A DNA stretch of 22,478 bases from Prevotellaceae bacterium (GTDB lineage Bacteria > Bacteroidota > Bacteroidia > Bacteroidales > UBA932), in contig JAIROF010000183.1 of the NCBI GenBank assembly GCA_031257655.1, forward strand, positions 1 through 22,478, read 5' to 3'. The notes under the pieces were generated by a model that saw only the letters and a program-made list of their open reading frames with translations, was not told the DNA's origin and did no database searches. The position numbers and the translations under genes were made by a program. Of this stretch, positions 1-5,632 are shown piece by piece. Positions within the stretch are counted from its first letter, which is position 1, and each line of letters begins with the position of its first letter.

Positions 1-10
1 CCCGTGTAGT

Positions 11-153
11 AGTCCCGCAGGGACGACACTTGATTAACCGTATGCTTTAGCATACGGTTACAGCGTACTCGCTTTCTCTCCGCAGGCAGTCCCGCAGGGA
101 CGACACTTGATTGCCCGTATGCTTTAGCATACGGATACAGCGTACTCGCTTTC
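11..153. repeat. Left array of palindromic repeat modules (two 66-bp direct copies)
   Basis: Two 66-bp direct copies (11-76 and 88-153) differ at about three positions. Each holds a small palindrome GTCCCgcaGGGAC (12-24; 89-101), a spacer, and a 9-bp stem hairpin CCGTATGCTttAGCATACGG (38-57; 115-134), followed by a conserved tail ending at GCTTTC. Copies of the same modules appear in the opposite orientation at 1981-2165, so they bracket the two genes at 355-1922. They look like dispersed REP-type elements. No long protein is plausible here. Confidence 0.85.
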
Positions 154-180
154 CTTTTCCCCAGAAAACGCCTATATTTG
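150..180 (+). promoter_or_regulatory. Possible Bacteroidota-type promoter for the DUF1670 pair
   Basis: TATATTTG at 173-180 fits the -7 consensus TAnnTTTG. TTTC at 150-153, 19 bases upstream, is a one-mismatch fit to the -33 TTTG. Transcription would start near 187, giving a leader of about 170 bases before the ATG at 355. Between 181 and 256 the sequence is AT-rich, with a short direct repeat of AAATGACC-like units and nothing else recognisable. The call rests on consensus match and spacing only. Confidence 0.35.
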
Positions 181-256
181 CGCCAAATGACCAAAATGAC
201 CAAAGCAAAAAAAGTTCTTTGAAATATTGAAATAAAATAGCCAAGTATTGCGAACT

Positions 257-323
257 TTGCAGCGCTGTTTCCGGAGTCCCGGCGGAGCGTAGCGGAGCCG
301 GGACTCCGGAAACAGCGCTGCAA
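257..323. repeat. 27-bp perfect inverted repeat (hairpin) in the leader of the DUF1670 pair
   Basis: The arms 257-283 and 297-323 are perfectly complementary over 27 bp, with a 13-base loop (284-296). The arms are GC-rich (core CCGGAGTCCCGGC) in otherwise AT-rich sequence. No T-run follows, so it does not look like a simple intrinsic terminator. It lies 31 bases before the start codon at 355 and could be an inserted repeat, a binding site or an RNA structure in the leader. Confidence 0.8.
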
Positions 324-354
324 AAACAAGTTTAATTTACGCTACAATTTTGTT

Positions 355-1155
355 ATGATCAACAATTCATCCATCGGAAAATGGGAACGCCTGCGCCAGA
401 AGCAGCAGGACGTTCAATTCGTCAACCGGCTGCAGGCAGGAATGAACTGCTCTCCCTTCGAGGCAAAAGCCATTCTGAACTGTGTGTACGAGGTTTACCA
501 ACCCTTTTTCGACAACTCCGCTTCGATGAAGCCTGGGCAAATATGCTTCGAAGTGGTAACGGTCGAAAATTCGGCAAAGGAGAAGCTCTCCGGATGCCAA
601 ATGAAAAGCGTTGTGCTGACGCTGGACGCGGGAACGGCCGATTTGGAAGTTCGCGAGCGCGAAGGGGTTATCGGCTTACGCCGACACCGCCTCGAACGCA
701 TCGCCACCGAAGCCTTTCAGCAGGGCGGCCTCCTGACCGTAGAAGACATTGCCAACCGCCTGCTTAACTGCGGCGAGCGAACGGTTACCCGTGATATTAA
801 AATTTTAAAGGACATGGGCGTATGCTTGCCGCTACGCTCAACCATTAAGGATATGGGCCGCTCTATTTCGCATCGAGAGATGATTGTCAGGCATTGGCTT
901 TTAGGCATGGAATTTTCTGAAATCTCACGCCGAACAAACCACAGCATAGAAGCGATTGCCAGCTACGTTGAGAAATTCAAGCGCGTTGTTTGCCTGGCAA
1001 AGGACAACCACGAAATCAAAACCATTGCCTTCCTGGTAAAGATTGCTGTGAGCCTTGCACAGCAGTACTACGACTTATACCAAACTTTGGGTATCGTGCC
1101 AAGCCGTGAAAAGGAGCTGGATGAGCTGCTAAAAAAAACTATCGCTCAACATTAA
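355..1155 (+). CDS. DUF1670-type putative DNA-binding protein, first of a tandem pair
   Basis: A 266-aa protein that I assign by recall to the uncharacterised DUF1670 family. The C-terminal half reads like two helix-turn-helix units. Residues about 124-156 (GGLLTVEDIANRLLNCGERT and on through a charged helix to LKDMGV) resemble a DeoR-like winged helix. Residues about 183-210 (GMEFSEISRRTNHSIEAIAS) resemble a second HTH. The stretch DMGRSISH (167-173) is shared with the next gene. There is no signal peptide or membrane segment, so it should be cytoplasmic. The ATG at 355 follows an AT-rich stretch without a Shine-Dalgarno, as is common in Bacteroidota. The next gene starts 14 bases downstream, implying co-transcription. 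DNA binding is inferred from the fold pattern; the biological role is unknown. Confidence 0.75.
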   Translation: MINNSSIGKWERLRQKQQDVQFVNRLQAGMNCSPFEAKAILNCVYEVYQPFFDNSASMKPGQICFEVVTVENSAKEKLSGCQMKSVVLTLDAGTADLEVREREGVIGLRRHRLERIATEAFQQGGLLTVEDIANRLLNCGERTVTRDIKILKDMGVCLPLRSTIKDMGRSISHREMIVRHWLLGMEFSEISRRTNHSIEAIASYVEKFKRVVCLAKDNHEIKTIAFLVKIAVSLAQQYYDLYQTLGIVPSREKELDELLKKTIAQH

Positions 1156-1169
1156 ATAATTCTTTAGAA

Positions 1170-1922
1170 ATGCTTCAACAATCAGACCATGTAAAACGGT
1201 ACCGTTCGGCTCATGACCGGTATCTCAAGCCAACGATTATCAATTTTCTCGTTCGCGAGCTGCGCTACCTTGGGCCGGTTACCGCCGCCAACGTTGCCGA
1301 TGAATTAATCCGTATTTTTGATGAAAACTCACCAAAAAAAAACAACTTGAAACACGGACAAATGCTTTGGAATGCGCTGGACAAAAACACCAGAGGTGAT
1401 TCGCCGAAGCGAAAGTACAAAGCGGTTGTCCTTTCCGTAGTAACCGATGAGGATGTGGCGCTTTTTGAGCAGGGGAAACCCATCCGGCAGATTCGCAAAC
1501 AGGTAATTGCCCGCCTCATGCGCGAAGCTTACGAGCAAGGAGGCATCCTTTCTACAAGGGATGTCGGGCTTATTCTGGTGATGTCAGACGGCGCTATCTC
1601 GCTTGCACGAGTGGAGTATGAGAAAGAAGCTCAGGTGGTCTTACCGCATCCGGGGGTGCTGCACGATATGGGGTCTACTATTACTCACAAGCAAATCATT
1701 ATTAAAAAGTACGTGGTGGAGAAAAAAACATCGAACATTATTGCCCTTGAAACCAATCATTCGCAACGCGCCGTTGACCACTATATCCGTGATTTCAACA
1801 GGGTTAAAATCCTCTTGGAGGACAACAAAGACCCTGAGTTTATACATTTGGCTACACAAATTTCAAAACCTACTATAAAACAATATCAGGCTATTTACAA
1901 CCAATATGTTAAAGAACTTTAA
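1170..1922 (+). CDS. DUF1670-type putative DNA-binding protein, second of a tandem pair
   Basis: A 250-aa diverged paralogue of the preceding gene. Shared landmarks in the same order are REAYEQGGILSTRDVGLIL (119-137, against TEAFQQGGLLTVEDIANRLL), DMGSTITHK (167-174), and ETNHSQRAVDHYIRDFNRVK (194-213, against RTNHSIEAIASYVEKFKRVV). The N-terminal 100 residues differ more, so the two may have separate partners or sites. The first HTH region has lost the neat recognition-helix pattern of the upstream copy, while the second HTH is well kept. No signal peptide or membrane segment. A 7-bp hairpin (AATGTCAaaTGACATT, 1952-1967) lies just after the stop. Function unknown; probably works with its neighbour. 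Confidence 0.75.
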   Translation: MLQQSDHVKRYRSAHDRYLKPTIINFLVRELRYLGPVTAANVADELIRIFDENSPKKNNLKHGQMLWNALDKNTRGDSPKRKYKAVVLSVVTDEDVALFEQGKPIRQIRKQVIARLMREAYEQGGILSTRDVGLILVMSDGAISLARVEYEKEAQVVLPHPGVLHDMGSTITHKQIIIKKYVVEKKTSNIIALETNHSQRAVDHYIRDFNRVKILLEDNKDPEFIHLATQISKPTIKQYQAIYNQYVKEL

Positions 1923-1980
1923 AGTTGCTTTTATTTTGTTAATACATTTGGAATGTCAAATGACATTACCTCCGGCGTTT

Positions 1981-2165
1981 TCAAGTGTCGTCCCTGCGGG
2001 ACGACCCGGATGCCTGCTTTCCGCGCACTTGATCCGTATGCTAAAGCATACGGTTAATCAAGTATCGTCCCTGCGGGACGGCCTACGGGGAGAAGGCGGG
2101 TAGGCCGTATCCGTATGCTAAAGCATGCCGTATCCGTATGCTAAAGCATACGGTTAAGCAAGTGT
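1981..2165. repeat. Right array of palindromic repeat modules, inverted relative to the left array
   Basis: GTCCCtgcGGGAC-type palindromes and CCGTATGCTaaAGCATACGG hairpins recur here as the reverse complement of the left modules. The clearest copy is 2033-2078, which matches the reverse complement of most of the left unit. Further hairpin copies are at 2111-2126 (incomplete) and 2134-2153. The 376-base gap 1923-2298 between genes is mostly this array plus the hairpin at 2165-2220; I see no gene in it. Confidence 0.8.
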
Positions 2166-2220
2166 AGCTCATCTCCCACCATACCAATGCCATACGGGAG
2201 AAGTGGTGGGAGATTGGCTA
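2165..2220. repeat. Imperfect 16-bp inverted repeat
   Basis: Arms 2165-2180 (TAGCTCATCTCCCACC) and 2205-2220 pair with two mismatches around a 24-base loop. It sits downstream of both converging transcripts (the DUF1670 pair on + and the Bax-inhibitor-like gene on -). It may act as a weak bidirectional terminator, but no T-run follows on either side. Confidence 0.55.
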
Positions 2221-2298
2221 TACAATCATTTCATAGCACATCAAAAAAAGAATTAGCCCAAAAAAGCAGCAAAAACAGCGGGCTACCCCCGCCTCCGG

Positions 2299-3051
2299 CT
2301 ACCTCCGGTTGAGCTTGCCCAGCAACCTTAGCATCTCCAGGTAGAGCCATACTAAGGTGAGCATGAGGGCAAATGCGCCGTACCACTCCATGTACTTGGG
2401 GGCTGCCATTTGGGCGCCGCGGTCAATAAGGTCAAAGTCGACCAAAAAGTTGAGCGCCGCAATAATCACGATAAAGAGGCTGATGCCAATGCTCAGCGGC
2501 GAAGCATCGTGCAGAAATGTCATTGGCGTAAAGATGCTCGCTATCCACGTTGCCACGTAAAACAGGGCGATGGCGCCGGTGGCAACAATAATGCCGCTGC
2601 GCAGCTTGTTGGTGACCTTTATGGCGCCCGTGCGGTAGAGCACCAGCATGAGGAAGAGGACGCCAAACGTAAGCCCTACGGCCTGCAGGACGATGCCATT
2701 GGACTCTACGTTGAACATGGCCGACAGCGCTCCAAGGCAGAGGCCTTCGCACACGGCGTACAGCGGCGCTGCCCAAACCGACTTGCGCGGGCGGAATATG
2801 GCGATGAGCGAAAATATCAGCCCGCCTACTAACCCGCCTACCATGTAGGGCGTTGCCACGCCGGGGTTGACGGCGCTGACAACCATTTGCCACGTGTAGC
2901 TGGCGCCAAGCACCGCCAGCAGCAGCAGGAGCAAGGTTTTGTGAATTGTTCCGCGCACCGTCATTACAGCATCGGTGGACAGCGAGGCGCTGCGCGCCGC
3001 CTCAAAGGTCTTGTCGTTGAGCGCAGGGCTGGAGGAGTTAAATAAGGACAT
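2299..3051 (-). CDS. Bax inhibitor-1/YccA family membrane protein
   Basis: A 250-aa integral membrane protein with about seven hydrophobic segments (roughly 38-57, 67-86, 92-112, 119-138, 155-174, 186-205, 222-244). The N-terminus MSLFNSSSPALNDKTFEAAR and the late segment LNFLVDFDLIDRGAQMAAPK are typical of the bacterial Bax-inhibitor-1-like group; the acidic residues near 205-209 fall where the family has its pore/pH-sensor aspartates. The family is described as a calcium-leak or stress-related channel; the bacterial role is poorly defined. It lies 81 bases after the flavin reductase gene on the same strand and could be co-transcribed. Length is normal for the family. Confidence 0.85.
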   Translation of the reverse strand: MSLFNSSSPALNDKTFEAARSASLSTDAVMTVRGTIHKTLLLLLLAVLGASYTWQMVVSAVNPGVATPYMVGGLVGGLIFSLIAIFRPRKSVWAAPLYAVCEGLCLGALSAMFNVESNGIVLQAVGLTFGVLFLMLVLYRTGAIKVTNKLRSGIIVATGAIALFYVATWIASIFTPMTFLHDASPLSIGISLFIVIIAALNFLVDFDLIDRGAQMAAPKYMEWYGAFALMLTLVWLYLEMLRLLGKLNRR

Positions 3052-3132
3052 GGCTAAAAAAAATTTTTTTTACAACAACTAATTATTCGCTAAAAAAATA
3101 CGGCTAAATTTTCGCGCAACAGCAACAACTCG

Positions 3133-3648
3133 TTAGTAGTACCTTCCCATCACCTCAACCATTTCGCCAATAAAGAGGTGGTGAAAATCCTTTTGTGGGT
3201 AAAAAGTTTCGGCGATGGTGGGGTCAACAAAAGCATCGGGGTTGATAAAATCGGCATCGTAGAGCTTTTTGCAAACAATGGCCACCAATGCCTCCTCAAA
3301 AGTAATCACGCCCGGCGAGAGTTCTACGGGGGTAAGGCCAGCCTCTTTTACCTTGTCGGTATCGCGCCCCGAAAGCGCGCCGCAAATGTTGAGCACCTCA
3401 TCGAGGGCCACCGGTAAGAAGGAAAGGGTGAAGGAGGGTTCGCGCCGGAGAAACTCAAACGTGTAGCGCTGCGGGCGCACAACCACGAGCGCTACGTCGC
3501 GCTCCCACAAGTACCCTATGGCGCCCCAGGTTGCCGTCATGACGTTGAAAGAGGAGCCGCTGCCGGCGGTTAGCAAAAAACCGCCCGAGAGCAGCCGCGT
3601 TGCGCTTTCCCGTATATGTTCAAAGAGTGTGGGTCTAAAGTAGTGCAT
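3133..3648 (-). CDS. Flavin reductase-like FMN-binding protein
   Basis: A 171-aa protein of the flavin reductase/flavoredoxin type. The segment around residues 30-65, with SSFNVMTATWGAIGYLWERD followed by VALVVVRPQRYTFEFL, corresponds to the FMN-binding core that begins with N-x-M/T-x-x-W. The rest (LSFLPVALDEVLNICGALSG, then the GRD/DKVKEAGL region) fits the split-barrel fold. It is expected to be cytoplasmic and to use FMN for electron transfer; the electron donor and acceptor are unknown. I start at ATG 3646-3648 (MHYFRPTLFEHI) because the longer in-frame extension to 3858 runs through promoter-like sequence and does not resemble the family. Length fits the family. Confidence 0.8.
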   Translation of the reverse strand: MHYFRPTLFEHIRESATRLLSGGFLLTAGSGSSFNVMTATWGAIGYLWERDVALVVVRPQRYTFEFLRREPSFTLSFLPVALDEVLNICGALSGRDTDKVKEAGLTPVELSPGVITFEEALVAIVCKKLYDADFINPDAFVDPTIAETFYPQKDFHHLFIGEMVEVMGRYY

Positions 3649-3801
3649 TTTACTTTTCTCCTGTATGCAGGCTGTTAACGCAGCAACAGCCACAAAAATA
3701 AATAAAACATTCTCATCATTACCTGCATTATCTGCGTGAAAATTACGCTCAATAAGCTTAGCTGCGCGATGGCCAACAAGCGCTTTTTTCGTTTGAAGCT
3801 G

Positions 3802-3809
3802 CAAAGATA
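3802..3809 (-). promoter_or_regulatory. Possible -7 box for the flavin reductase gene
   Basis: On the minus strand TATCTTTG (3809 down to 3802) fits TAnnTTTG and mirrors the identical box of the tRNA promoter at 3844-3851. No good TTTG was seen at the expected -33 distance. The implied leader to the ATG at 3648 is about 150 bases, which I otherwise see as empty. Weak call. Confidence 0.3.
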
Positions 3810-3819
3810 GCAAAAAAAA

Positions 3820-3851
3820 TTTGGATTTTCGCTTTAAAGTGCTTATCTTTG
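3820..3851 (+). promoter_or_regulatory. Bacteroidota-type promoter of tRNA-His
   Basis: TTTG at 3820-3823 (-33 box), a 20-base spacer, and TATCTTTG at 3844-3851 (-7 box TAnnTTTG). Transcription would start near 3858, about 11 bases before the mature tRNA 5' end. This is the best promoter match in the window. Confidence 0.7.
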
Positions 3852-3868
3852 CAGCCACGTTTTTACAT

Positions 3869-3946
3869 GGTGGGTGTAGCTCAGCTGGTTAGAGTATCAG
3901 ATTGTGGTCCTGAGGGTCGTGGGTTCGAGCCCCATCATCCACCCCA
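3869..3946 (+). tRNA. trnH: tRNA-His (anticodon GTG)
   Basis: A full cloverleaf can be drawn: acceptor GTGGGTG (3870-3876) with CATCCAC (3936-3942, one G-T pair); D stem 3879-3882/3892-3895; anticodon stem 3897-3901/3909-3913 with loop TTGTGGT and anticodon GTG at 3904-3906; T arm 3919-3935 with TTCGAGC. An extra G at 3869 opposite C73 (3943) is the G-1 that marks tRNA-His. CCA is encoded at 3944-3946. The last anticodon-stem pair is A-C. Confidence 0.97.
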
Positions 3947-3961
3947 ACAAAAGCCAACAAG

Positions 3962-3992
3962 AGACCTTGCACCACAGCAAGGTCTTTTTTTT
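3962..3992 (+). terminator. Intrinsic terminator of tRNA-His
   Basis: A perfect 9-bp stem AGACCTTGC / GCAAGGTCT (3962-3970, 3977-3985) with a 6-base loop, continued by a run of eight T ending at 3992. It directly follows the tRNA and ends where the next inverted-repeat element begins. Confidence 0.9.
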
Positions 3993-4117
3993 GGGCGCCT
4001 CCCCAAACCCCAAGCGCTGCGCTACGCTCCACCCGGCGAAGCGCTCATTTGTTTCGCTCATTTACTTTATTTTACCTCATCCGCAAGCCGTGATTTGGGG
4101 GTTTCTACAGGCCCCCC
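3993..4117. mobile_element. Degenerate miniature inverted-repeat element (relative of the one inside the PIN gene)
   Basis: About 125 bp with related inverted ends: the left starts GGGCGCCTCCCCAAACCCC, and the right, read in reverse complement, starts GGGGGGCCTGTAGAAACCCC. Internal blocks match the element at 10939-11059 in the same order: CTGCG-TA-GCTCC, GCTCATTTACTTTA, then CCTCA-TC-CGCAAGCC-TGATTT-GGGG-TTT. TTTT flanks both ends (3989-3992 and 4118-4121), compatible with a 4-bp target duplication, although the left copy is part of the terminator T-run. No coding capacity. It lies just upstream of the M16 gene and may form its leader. Confidence 0.7.
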
Positions 4118-4146
4118 TTTTATCAGGCGGCGGCAATTCCGACGCC

Positions 4147-5385
4147 ATGGTAGATTTTCAAAAGCATACGCTCGGCAACGAGCTGACGGTTATTGCGCAC
4201 TACGACGACAGCACGCCCATGGCGTCTGTCAGCATGCTGTACAAGGTGGGTTCGCGCAACGAAGACGCCGAGCGGACGGGGTTTGCGCACCTGTTTGAGC
4301 ACCTCATGTTTGGCGGCTCGGCCAACGCGCCGCAGTACGACGTGCACGTTCAGCGCGCCGGCGGCGAATGCAACGCCTTTACGACTACCGACTTCACCTG
4401 CTACTACGTAACGCTGCCCGCGCAGAATATCGCAACGGCGCTCTGGCTGGAGAGCGACCGGCTGCTCCACCCGCTGCTCAACGAGGAGACGCTGAAAATT
4501 CAGCGGCAGGTGGTGGTGGAGGAGTTTAACCAGCGCTACCTGAACCAGCCGTACGGCGACGTAAGCCTGCTGCTGCGCCCCTTAGCCTACAAGGTGCACC
4601 CCTACCGGTGGAACCCCATAGGGAAGAGCATAGACCACATTGCGAACGCTACGCTAAGCGAAGTAAAGCAGTTTTTCGGCAAGTTCTACACGCCGTCCAA
4701 CGCCATCCTGTCTATTGCGGGCAACATTTTGCCCGGTCGGGCATTTTTGCTCGCGGAGGAGTGGTTTGGCGACATTGGTCGCGCTGCGGCACCGCCGGAC
4801 AGCATAGCGCCCGAGCCGCCCCAAACCGCGCCGCGCACGCTGAGCGTACGGCGCAACGTTCCGGCCGCCGCCATCTACCAGGCCTACCATATACCACCCC
4901 GCCGCCACCCAGACTACCACGCCTGCGACCTGATTGCCGAAATTCTTGCCGGCGGGAAGTCTGCACGCCTGTACCGCAAGCTGGTGCAGGAGGAGCCGCT
5001 GCTGAGCAGCGTTAGCGCCGACGCCGGCGGAGAGATGGACGCAGGCCTGCTCACGGTGTCGGGACACCTGCTGCCGCAAATCGACGCCCAACGCGCCAAC
5101 GCCGCCGTGACGGCAGAGCTGCAACGCCTCTCCTCAGAAAATATCTCGGAGTACGAGCTGGAAAAGGTGAAAAACAAAATGGAAAGCCTCCACGTGTTTG
5201 CCGAAACAACCGCCATGCAAAAGGCTATAGCCCTCGCCTGCGCCGAAATGATGGGCGACGCCAACCTCGTAAACACCGACATCGAATCCTACCGCCGCAT
5301 AACGACTAACGACATCCGCCGCGTTGCTGCCGACATCTTTAAACGCGAAAATTCCTCAACGCTGGTAATTAAAACTAAAAACTAA
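4147..5385 (+). CDS. M16 family zinc metallopeptidase (insulinase-like)
   Basis: A 412-aa single-unit M16 peptidase. The inverted zinc motif HLFEH lies at 48-52, and the third ligand is a glutamate about 74 residues later in VVVEEFNQR (E126). Both are intact, so it should be catalytically active. The downstream LRPLAYKVHPYRWNPIGKS and PSNAILSIAGNI segments, and the C-terminal half with GKSARLYRKL, fit the family. No signal peptide is visible from the chosen start. I start at ATG 4147; the open frame continues upstream only through the inverted-repeat element and the tRNA gene. The last codons and the stop lie inside a 7-bp tandem repeat (from 5371), so the C-terminal IKTKN is repeat-encoded. 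Substrate unknown. Confidence 0.9.
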   Translation: MVDFQKHTLGNELTVIAHYDDSTPMASVSMLYKVGSRNEDAERTGFAHLFEHLMFGGSANAPQYDVHVQRAGGECNAFTTTDFTCYYVTLPAQNIATALWLESDRLLHPLLNEETLKIQRQVVVEEFNQRYLNQPYGDVSLLLRPLAYKVHPYRWNPIGKSIDHIANATLSEVKQFFGKFYTPSNAILSIAGNILPGRAFLLAEEWFGDIGRAAAPPDSIAPEPPQTAPRTLSVRRNVPAAAIYQAYHIPPRRHPDYHACDLIAEILAGGKSARLYRKLVQEEPLLSSVSADAGGEMDAGLLTVSGHLLPQIDAQRANAAVTAELQRLSSENISEYELEKVKNKMESLHVFAETTAMQKAIALACAEMMGDANLVNTDIESYRRITTNDIRRVAADIFKRENSSTLVIKTKN

Positions 5386-5397
5386 AAACTAAAAACT

Positions 5398-5481
5398 ATG
5401 GGCATAAAGCAGATCGCTACGCTGTTGTCACCCGAGCGTATTATACTCCGCTCGGTCGAAAGCTGCGATTTGTTTTTTTAG
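5398..5481 (+). pseudogene. Short ORF resembling the start of a PTS EIIA-Ntr (PtsN-like) protein
   Basis: The 27-codon ORF MGIKQIATLLSPERIILRSV plus seven more residues begins at ATG 5398, directly after the tandem repeat, and stops (TAG 5479-5481) at the first base of the 31-bp inverted repeat. The pattern M-x-I-x-x-x-A-x-L-L-S-P-E-R-I-I-L recalls the N-terminus of EIIA-Ntr proteins (LLxPERVxL). The remaining ~120 residues are absent, including the phosphorylated histidine. It may be the relic of a gene cut off by the repeat. The similarity is short and could be chance. Confidence 0.3.
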
Positions 5482-5573
5482 CACGCAGATGGCGCAGATT
5501 TTTTATGATTTGCACAGATTTTAGCCTTTTCTTCATCTGCGTAAATCATAAAAAATCTGCGCCATCTGCGTGC
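5481..5573. repeat. 31-bp perfect inverted repeat, possible bidirectional terminator
   Basis: Arms 5481-5511 and 5543-5573 pair perfectly over 31 bp, beginning GCACGCAGATGGCGCAGATT; the 31-base loop carries further partial copies of CAGAT / ATCTGCG. T-runs lie inside and outside the stem. It sits between the converging M16 and SusD genes, so it could end both transcripts. The unit looks like a dispersed intergenic repeat. Confidence 0.8.
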
Positions 5574-5632
5574 CAGCTTTTAGCTTTTAGTTTTTAGCTT
5601 TTAGTTTTTAGTTTTTAGTTTTTAGTTTTTAG

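Larger units (their letters stand above)
5371..5632. repeat. Nested inverted-repeat region: 7-bp tandem repeats on both flanks
   Basis: Left flank 5371-5397 holds about four units of CTAAAAA. Right flank 5575-5632 holds eight units of AGTTTTT/AGCTTTT, the reverse complement of the left unit. Between them lie a short ORF (5398-5481) and a 31-bp inverted repeat (5481-5573). The left tract overlaps the M16 stop codon and the right tract touches the SusD stop codon at 5633, so the whole gap between these converging genes is repeat-derived except the short ORF. Confidence 0.8.

Noticed and set aside
1..160. CRISPR-like array at the left edge
   Set aside because: Only two direct copies, each made of internal palindromes, with an 11-base gap and no spacer pattern or cas genes; it fits a REP-type repeat.
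47..244. Short ORFs over the palindromic arrays (also 1906-2103)
   Set aside because: They are translations of the repeat modules, with the same peptide appearing at both arrays; no sign of a conserved gene.
3649..3858. N-terminal extension of the flavin reductase ORF
   Set aside because: It runs through promoter-like AT-rich sequence and shows no family similarity; MHYFRPTLFEHI gives the normal length.
3904..4146. N-terminal extension of the M16 peptidase ORF
   Set aside because: The extension overlaps the tRNA-His gene, its terminator and the miniature element; the family match begins at ATG 4147.
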